In this document: one piece after another, positions 57,585 to 64,000 of the stretch | Layout: each line of letters begins with the position of its first letter | Position numbering within the stretch: position 1 is the stretch's first letter | Translations under genes and position numbers: made by a program | NCBI GenBank assembly: GCA_963556145.1 | Contig: OY744466.1 | Span: 4,712,001 to 4,776,000, forward strand | Direction of reading: 5' to 3' | DNA: 64,000 bases | DNA from: Hygrocybe punicea | Taxonomy: Eukaryota; Basidiomycota; Agaricomycetes; Agaricales; Hygrophoraceae | The notes under the pieces: model-generated | Seen by the model: only the letters and a program-made list of their open reading frames with translations | Databases searched by the model: none | What the model was told of the DNA's origin: nothing

Positions 57585-58125
57585 ATGGCTGACGTTTTGC
57601 AACCCGATTTCCTCCGACTGGCTAATGGTCTCCGAGATGTAATTACGGAAGTTGAGCGCATTCCGAACATCCCACCTCCTGGGGACAACATTCGGGAGTT
57701 ATCAGACCTTATCAAACAACTAAGCAAGAAAGTTGACGCTATCAAGACCAAAGTTGACGGTGTCAAGGCCACAGTCGACAGGATTGACCAAACGTAAATT
57801 CAGTTTCTTGTAATGTTCGCATATCTCACAAATGCCATAGCCTGCCCATGCGACTTGCCAATTCCAGTGCGGGTCGGAGTGCCCCACTGCGTGGCCTACA
57901 TGGACTACTCCAACCACCAGCGCCGAAGACTCGTGAGGAATTAATTGGCTTCACGTGTATGTAATCTATTTAGAAAATACAGGAGATAATGACTCGTCCC
58001 CAGCTGCGAACTGCATCGCGGCCGCAACCCATCTTAACCTCCCGTTGCTACCCCAGCACCCTGCTCCCACAGTAGCTGCCCGAAGACAACAAATTGCTGA
58101 CCATTTGGGTATCATCCTGGACTAA
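57585..58125 (+). CDS. Small coiled-coil protein of Agaricomycete type
   Basis: Exons 57585-57793, 57868-57932 and 57983-58125 join in frame to 138 residues (introns of 74 and 50 nt). The first exon is a parallel coiled coil (IRELSDLIKQLSKKVDAIKTKVDGVKATVDRI). The C-terminus reads CIAAATHLNLPLLPQHPAPTVAARRQQIADHLGIILD, a helix-loop-helix resembling the tail of a common Agaricomycete coiled-coil family. Function unknown; no catalytic site. Introns are clean and no break is seen. Confidence 0.6.
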
Positions 58126-58379
58126 ATCAAGGTGATTTTTTTGCCGGTTTTCATCCCATGAATTTATATATTTATGCTTAACAAGAAATTACTGTCGCAA
58201 TCTCTTTTAACACTTGATTGTACATGTTGATGTTGTTGTATTGGACTCGGATTCTTCCTGATCATAAAGTTTGATATTCGCATGTGGCATCAAGTGTGGC
58301 ATCATGTTAAACTTGAAGAAACGACGACTGACGGTAAGAGTTGAGAATGTGTTATTATTATATTCCCCAAGTTCTATGG

Positions 58380-58616
58380 TGGCAATAGGTATCCACTTTC
58401 CTGGACTTGGAAGCCGATGTTCGCAGCGACAACTCGGATGAGCATGACGACGGAAGCCTTCATGGTAAGTTGTTGCTGTATCTCCCCTTCCCTTCAAGTC
58501 CGAATCACGCACCTGTTCATACAGATTTCGTCTCGGGGGACGACTCAGATGAACAAAGCGTGACTTTACCACTCGATCACGACTTTCCGTACACAAGGAG
58601 TCATCGTCACCCCCGG
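58380..58616 (+). pseudogene. 3'-truncated acidic protein gene interrupted by an LTR
   Basis: FLDLEADVRSDNSDEHDDGSL, an intron, then DFVSGDDSDEQSVTLPLDHDF continues up to the start of the right LTR at 58617, where the frame soon stops. Acidic Ser/Asp repeats are the only feature. The 5' part upstream (58126-58380) was not resolved. Confidence 0.4.
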
Positions 58617-59421
58617 TGTAGAGGGTCCTCGACCCTCTGAGGCCGTAACATCGATATCTAGCGAATCCGCTCGAACCCGACGTCTCTAGCAATCTACGTT
58701 CGAACCCGACGCAACCCGACGCAACCCGACGCAACCCGATGCATACCGACTAGCACGGCCGCTCACGTACCTGGTCGGTCTATCTCATAAACTCACGGAA
58801 CTTCAAATAGCAAAGATAGATCTCATCGGACTGGGATCCCGATATCGGACTTGCCCTATTCATGCCTAGCGTCTCCCTTATGGGGATATAGTAAAGTATA
58901 TTGCATCTTTTACGGTTTTTTATATCTTCCACCCATTTTCCCTGTCATCGTCGCCTCGCAACGCTCTTCCTACTTCCCCATTTTTATTCTCCTTTGTCTC
59001 CTCTCATCGGCCGAGGACTCTCGTCCGAATCTAGGTACACAAATTTGTAGTATAAAAACGGTGCCCAAGCGCCGTCTCAGAATAAGAAACCAGTTCCCCC
59101 ATTTCCTCTCTCTGAGAATTAAGTCTCTCAGTAAATTCCATCGCACACATTGCTCGTCGGATTCCTCGACGCCCTCCCCGTCGTTCTACCGCCTTTATCT
59201 CTACGTTTCTCGTCACCCGACACCCGACCCGCCGTACCCGACATCGTCGGCTTCATCGGCTTCGATCGGTCTCGATAGATTTCAGTAGTTTACTCGGCGG
59301 CTTCTTACTTTTTATATCCTATTATCTTACTGAAGCTTGTTAGACTATTCCTAGTCACTTCTACGCTGACCCCACAGGCTTAGGATTATTATTCCGCAGC
59401 CACCCCGACCTCGCCTTTACA
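58617..59421 (+). mobile_element. 5' LTR of right Ty3/gypsy element
   Basis: About 805 bp from TGTAGAGGGTC to TTTACA, two bases before the PBS. The U3 part has five tandem or near-tandem CGACGCAACC-type repeats (58675-58745). A TATAAAAA box lies at 59051. The partner LTR is beyond the window, so the start is inferred from the TG...CA rule and the break in the preceding frame. Confidence 0.65.
59051..59058 (+). promoter_or_regulatory. TATA box of right LTR
   Basis: TATAAAAA preceded by GTAG, about 370 bp before the LTR end and 870 bp before the gag start codon. Confidence 0.6.
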
Positions 59422-59423
59422 TC

Positions 59424-59440
59424 TGGAGCCCACCGCGAGG
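59424..59440 (+). other. Primer-binding site of right LTR retrotransposon
   Basis: TGGAGCCCACCGCGAGG, two bases downstream of the LTR's CA end. Identical to the minus-strand PBS of the left element (3725-3741). Confidence 0.8.
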
Positions 59441-59922
59441 AATAGTCTAGCACCACCATAGCTTCCTCTTCCCGTATCCCTCCCTCTGACCGTCGTCTTC
59501 GAGAACTTCCTCGAAGAACTCTTCAACAAGAACTCTCTTTAGCCGCCTTCGACCCGACAATCGACGACGACTTCTTCCAGCTAGTACCCGACCACCTCGC
59601 TCGACATAACAATCTCCCGCTCGTCTCAGGGTCAAACACCCCCCTATATCTTTCATCCGACAGTCTCGAATCGGTCGATATACCGATAATTACCATTACA
59701 CCCGACTCATCCGATCTCAGTTCGACACCCGCATCGCCTACGTCCCCGACTTCGACCTCGCTAGAACCCCCGTCCGCGTCTTCGCTCTCGACATCGAAAA
59801 CTCCGTCATCGTCATCGTCCCCGTCTTCGTCTTCGTCCACGCCGTCATCGCCCACGTTACCCGACCCGCTCATCGTACACCCGACAACCGCTTCATCGAC
59901 ATCTCAGTTCCTTCCACTCACA

Positions 59923-62178
59923 ATGACTTCGACCTCTGGATCCTTGACCGCTCCCCACGTTACCGCTCCCCATGTTACTCCACGACAAATGCCCGCTCGC
60001 GGTCACTCCACGGCCCCGACCTTCGACGGGAACCCGCTCAATTTAAACCGCTTCTTCGAAGAAGTCGAGATACTTGCTGCCGATGCCGCTCTCGACGACG
60101 CAGGACGCATCAAGCATAGTCTGCGCTACGCGTCGCTTAGCGAATACGAGCTTTGGGCAAGTTTACCTAGCGTGACCGGCGTCGATTATGCCGCATTCAA
60201 AAAGAGCGTACTCGTGCTATACCCGGGCACGGAAGACGATCACCGGTACACTATGGCGGATCTTGACCGTCTTACGCACACCCAAACCGCTTACGGTATC
60301 CGTACCCGCGCCGAACTTGGCGAATATTACCGCGAGTTCATCCGAATCTCAGGGTTTCTTCTAGACAAGGGTCGGATCTCTCCCCGAGAACGCAACATCG
60401 CGTACGAGAACGGCTTCCATGTCGAGCTTAAAAAGGACATCAAAACCCGTCTGCAGTACCAAAAGCCGAACCATTTCCATAGCGACCCTTACGACTTCCA
60501 GGACTTCCACAATTGCGCCCACTTCCTGCTGGCCGGAACCGCGGCCGAACCGTCCACCGTCTCTCGTCTATCGTCAACGTCGCCTGCCGCCATCCGGTAC
60601 TCGACTCCAATAGAACCCGCCACCCGCTACCCGCCACCCGCTCGCTATGACCCGGTCATTCCTAAAGCGGAACTGGTTGAACCTAACGTATCCGACCTAT
60701 TTCGTCTCGTTTCGCAACAACTCGCTGTCCTCACGCAAGCCCTCACCGAACGCAACAACCCCCCAAAGCCGTGTGCAAATAGGGCTGAGCCGACCACCGC
60801 AGGACAGGGTTTCACCAATTTCAACTGCCTCTTTTGCGACGACCCGTTCCATCGTATACGCGATTGTCCCATCTGCGAGCAGTACACTCGAGACGGGATA
60901 TGCCGCAAGAACGAGCACGGCCGCATCGTGTTGCCTAACGGAATGTATCTTCCAAAGGCTATCGTCGGCAAAAATATGAGGGAACGCTTCGACGCGTGGC
61001 ACGCACAGAACCCTGGCAACTGCGCTCCCCCTGCCCGCAACCCCACAGAACCGTTCCAACGCGACCCGCCGCCTCATGTCAAAACTAACTTCGTCTCCGC
61101 CGTCGAAGTACCCACCTACGAACCAGAGGTCACCACCGAGTACGCCGACATCTTTCAGTCCACGACGTCCGACATCGACAACGACAACGAACAGATTAAG
61201 GTTCTGGAAGCCGAAGTGCAGCGGCTTCGTAAACGGGTTAGATTCGACGGTGTAGAGATCCCATCAAAGGCGAAAGGCAAGTCTAGAGAAACGTTTCCCA
61301 ATCTGCCCACCACTTCCACGTCTGTCCCCGCCGCGAAACCCGCCGAGAAAACGGCCAGACCTATCAACGAGCAGCCGATCACCATAGTCCCCCCTTCGAA
61401 CATGCGGCCGACCGAGCCGACCGCCCTTGTACCGCGCACTCCCCAGAACCTTCCCGCATCGCACCCCCAATACCGCTACCAAGCCCCCATCGAAGATCCC
61501 GGTATCGCCAAATCCGTCATCGACCGCGCGCTCGATTCTCAAGTCTGCATTTCGCAGCGAGAACTTTTAGCCATGTCGTCCGACGCCCGCCGTCACATGA
61601 AGGACCTCACTACGTCGAAAAAGGTCACCGCCGAGAGTAACAACGTCGAGGTCTTCCATTTTCACGCACCCGAAATCCCCACTCGCGCCTGTCAACACTG
61701 TCAGGAAAACGTCCCGCTCGTCGTCGGCCGTGACTCAGTCCCTCTCCGTGCGGTCTACCCGCTCATCAACGGCAAATTCGTATTCGAGTGCGTCCTCGAC
61801 AACGGTTCCATGATCATCGGCATGCGACGCGATATTTGGGAGAAACTCGGTTACGGCCTCCAAAATATGAAGATGCGGATGCAGTCGGCAAATAAAAGCG
61901 ACAACGACACCCTCGGCCGGATCGCCAACCTAAAATTCACTTTTAGCGACGTCGATCTTTTCCTCCAAGTCCAAGTCGTCGACGACGCCCCCTACGAGAT
62001 CCTCATCGGCCGCCCGTTCTTCACGCTTTCCGAAGCCCTTACGAAGGATTATAAAAACGGAGAACAACAAGTCACGATCACGGACCCAAACACCGGCGCC
62101 GTCGTCACCTTGCCCACCATCGAGCACAACCAAAAGAACCGACGAGAGCGGTCCGACACCGGAAAGCCGGATTTTTAG
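59923..62178 (+). CDS. Ty3/gypsy Gag-protease protein
   Basis: 751 residues. Residues about 25-200 are Gag capsid-like (FDGNPLNLNRFFEEVE, SLRYASLSEYELW, YTMADLDRLT). A CCHC knuckle CLFCDDPFHRIRDC is at about 302-315. A Glu/Asp-rich and coiled segment follows (QIKVLEAEVQRLRKRVRF). The aspartic protease has CVLDNGSMI at about 624-632, with DNGS where DTGS or DSGS is usual, and the flap/C-lobe motif ILIGRPFFTL. It ends TGKPDF with TAG at 62176, overlapping the pol frame, so Pol must be made by -1 frameshifting. The leader between PBS and ATG is about 480 bases. Confidence 0.9.
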   Translation: MTSTSGSLTAPHVTAPHVTPRQMPARGHSTAPTFDGNPLNLNRFFEEVEILAADAALDDAGRIKHSLRYASLSEYELWASLPSVTGVDYAAFKKSVLVLYPGTEDDHRYTMADLDRLTHTQTAYGIRTRAELGEYYREFIRISGFLLDKGRISPRERNIAYENGFHVELKKDIKTRLQYQKPNHFHSDPYDFQDFHNCAHFLLAGTAAEPSTVSRLSSTSPAAIRYSTPIEPATRYPPPARYDPVIPKAELVEPNVSDLFRLVSQQLAVLTQALTERNNPPKPCANRAEPTTAGQGFTNFNCLFCDDPFHRIRDCPICEQYTRDGICRKNEHGRIVLPNGMYLPKAIVGKNMRERFDAWHAQNPGNCAPPARNPTEPFQRDPPPHVKTNFVSAVEVPTYEPEVTTEYADIFQSTTSDIDNDNEQIKVLEAEVQRLRKRVRFDGVEIPSKAKGKSRETFPNLPTTSTSVPAAKPAEKTARPINEQPITIVPPSNMRPTEPTALVPRTPQNLPASHPQYRYQAPIEDPGIAKSVIDRALDSQVCISQRELLAMSSDARRHMKDLTTSKKVTAESNNVEVFHFHAPEIPTRACQHCQENVPLVVGRDSVPLRAVYPLINGKFVFECVLDNGSMIIGMRRDIWEKLGYGLQNMKMRMQSANKSDNDTLGRIANLKFTFSDVDLFLQVQVVDDAPYEILIGRPFFTLSEALTKDYKNGEQQVTITDPNTGAVVTLPTIEHNQKNRRERSDTGKPDF
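62172..62178 (+). promoter_or_regulatory. Candidate -1 ribosomal frameshift site at the gag stop
   Basis: TTTTTAG: the gag frame reads GAT TTT TAG. Slipping back one base on the U run re-pairs UUU with UUU and places TTA in the A site, entering the open pol frame (FLEVEDPEIPL). The stop codon itself would promote the pause. Confidence 0.5.
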
Positions 62179-64000
62179 AAGTCGAGGACCCGGAGATACC
62201 TCTCGGAAAGGACGCACCGGGAGATGAGAAGCCGCCACTCGAAAGCGACCACACCTATACCACGCACTATGCTTCCCTTTTGCCGTTTCCCCTAGAAGAG
62301 GACTTATGTTTTTCTATCGATTTAGATTTCTCTTCGTCTCAGCCTCAGACTGCCGCCCAGTACATTTCATTGTTGACCGATGTACAAAATCAGCTACGTA
62401 CTACCGATACCCTTCCTTCGTCTTGTTCCGTCTCCGCTCCTGCGTCACATATTTCTTCTTCGAATATTTGTAACAAGGCCTCTACTGAACACGCTACCTA
62501 TATCTCGTATACCACCCCCCCTACCAGGGACCTAAAAGGAGTCGTTACCAAGAAAAAGTATAAGAAGGTAGCCGATCGTATCCGCCCAATTTCTACCACT
62601 CTCCCCGACGAATACCGCATCATACGCGAGATCACCGGCGACCCGCTAGCCGATTTACCCACGCTCCCGACTCACCCGCCCAACTTTACACCCGGCACCC
62701 GCTATACTCAGGAACGACACGACGCGATGCCGATGAACCCGGATGGATTCCTTTGGCCTGAGGAAGAAAAACTCGGCCACCATATCATCAAAACGCAAGA
62801 AGCCGCCTTCGCCTGGAACGAATCCGAGAAAGGCCAGTTCAATACGGACTACTTCCCGCCGATCCACATTCCCACCGTACCGCACGACCCGTGGGTCCAT
62901 CGCAATATCCCAATCCCACCCGGCATCCTTAACGAAGTCATCGGCATCATCAAAGACAAAATTAACGCCGGTACCTATGAACCCTCGAATTCGTCATATC
63001 GCTCCCGCTGGTTCTGCGTTTTGAAAAAGGACGGGAAGTCTCTTCGAATCGTCCACGATCTACAGCCGCTTAACGCCGTCACTATCCGCGATCCCGCCGT
63101 ACCGCCCATGACCGAGCACTTGGCCGAGGCCTTTGGCGGCCACTCTTGCTATGCTTCCTTCGACCTCTTCGTCTCTTTCGACCAACGCCTCGTCCACCCC
63201 TCGTCTCGGGACTATATGACCTTTCAGTCTCCACTCGGAACGCTTCGACTTACGCGGATTGCTATGGGATACACAAATTCCCCGCAGATCCTACACGGTG
63301 ACTCTACGTACATCCTCCGTGACGAAATCCCTCATCTTGCCGTTCCGTATATGGACGATATTCCCGTCAAAGGGCCTCCAACCCGCTACGAGCAACCCGA
63401 CGGTACCTATGAAACTATACCCGAGAACCCAGCAATTCGACGTTTCATTTGGGAACACTTCCAAGGTGTCAACCGCGTCATCCAGCGTTTCCGCTATGTC
63501 GGCGGTACCTTCAACGGCAAAAAACTCGAGTTGTGTCGACCCTCAGTCATCGTTGTTGGCCACCGATGCACATACGAAGGAAGAGTAGCCGACGACTCCA
63601 AAGTACAGAAGATTCGCGATTGGCCACTGCCGACCAACCTCACCGAAGTTCGCGCCTTTCTTGGCATCTGCGGCGTCTTGCGTATTTTTATCAAGGACTT
63701 CTCGCTCCACTCCCGACCCCTCGTCCGTCTTACCCGCAAAGGTATACCCTTCGAATTTGGTGAAGAAGAAGAGACCGCCGTCGACTACCTCAAAAACGCC
63801 GTCATTACGTCGCCAGCGCTGCGCGCTATCGACTACACGCGTGAATGGGAAGTGATTCTCGCCGTCGATTCATCCGTTCTTGGAGTCGGCTTCGTTCTTA
63901 TGCAAATCCGCGCCGACGGAAAGCGCTATCCGAATCACTTTGGTTCAATATCGTGGAACGAACGCAAAGCCCGATACTCCCAGTCCAAGCTCGAACTCTA
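62175..64000 (+). CDS. Ty3/gypsy Pol (reverse transcriptase, start of RNase H), 3' end beyond the right edge
   Basis: The frame is open from the gag stop to the window end (about 608 codons, no stop). Residues about 260-440 are the reverse transcriptase: RWFCVLKKDGKSLRIVHDLQ, then CYASFDLFVSFDQ (first Asp), FQSPLGTLRLTRIAMGY and the catalytic YMDD at 63348-63359. The connection follows with VQKIRDWPLPTNLTEVRAFLG. The RNase H start is EWEVILAVDSSVLGVGFVLMQ. Integrase should lie beyond the edge. The N-terminal 200 residues are a linker (KKKYKKVADRIRPI). It has no start codon of its own near the frame entry and is expressed through -1 frameshifting. Confidence 0.9.

Overview
The window reads as a transposon-rich accessory region of a filamentous basidiomycete (Agaricomycete) genome. 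The evidence is split genes with 45-60 nt GT..AG introns on both strands, several gene families typical of Agaricomycetes (KDZ transposase with cysteine clusters, Plavaka transposase, RTC4-like, BTB/POZ, multicopy proteins of unknown function), and two chromovirus-style Ty3/gypsy elements at the edges. There is no bacterial-type operon, and I saw no rRNA, tRNA or CRISPR array.

Layout. 1-5.85 kb: the 5' part of a minus-strand Ty3/gypsy element (2.1 kb LTR with TATA box, PBS, Gag-protease frame running off the left edge). 5.85-8.0 kb: non-coding, with a 44-bp minisatellite. 8.0-11.5 kb: a decayed BED-finger hAT transposase. 11.6-14.2 kb: a decayed copy of a multicopy Agaricomycete family (minus). 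16-18.8 kb: a small three-finger C2H2 gene and a multi-exon gene of another expanded family (both minus). 19.6-40.65 kb: a tandem macro-satellite. It contains a 12.4-kb KDZ transposon (20539-32908), which itself contains a complete 3.1-kb PIF/Harbinger element (29701-32792). 40.97-41.82 kb: an almost perfect 848-bp foldback palindrome. 42.2-50.4 kb: truncated host-gene fragments (protein kinase, CAND1, GH20 hexosaminidase, coiled-coil protein). 51.4-55.6 kb: a Plavaka (CACTA-type) transposase with one nonsense codon. 55.8-58.1 kb: two small genes of unknown function. 58.6-64 kb: a plus-strand Ty3/gypsy element with LTR, PBS, gag-protease and pol in the -1 frame, running off the right edge.

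The most interesting object is the KDZ element. Its boundaries can be fixed from the window alone: 37-bp terminal inverted repeats (31/37 identical), an 8-bp target duplication (GCCATTTT), and three uninterrupted copies of the same target inside neighbouring satellite units. Between its ends lie an open 666-codon KDZ transposase with CxC5/CxC6-type cysteine clusters and three further, apparently intact, spliced genes: an RTC4-like protein, a BTB/POZ protein and a conserved protein of unknown function. It therefore looks like a cargo-carrying KDZ transposon. The Harbinger copy later landed 10 bp upstream of the probable KDZ start codon.

Many older genes are broken by TGA codons where related sequences are expected to have CGA (Arg), which suggests CpG deamination in methylated repeats. 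Functional names rest on motifs recognised by eye; no database search was possible.
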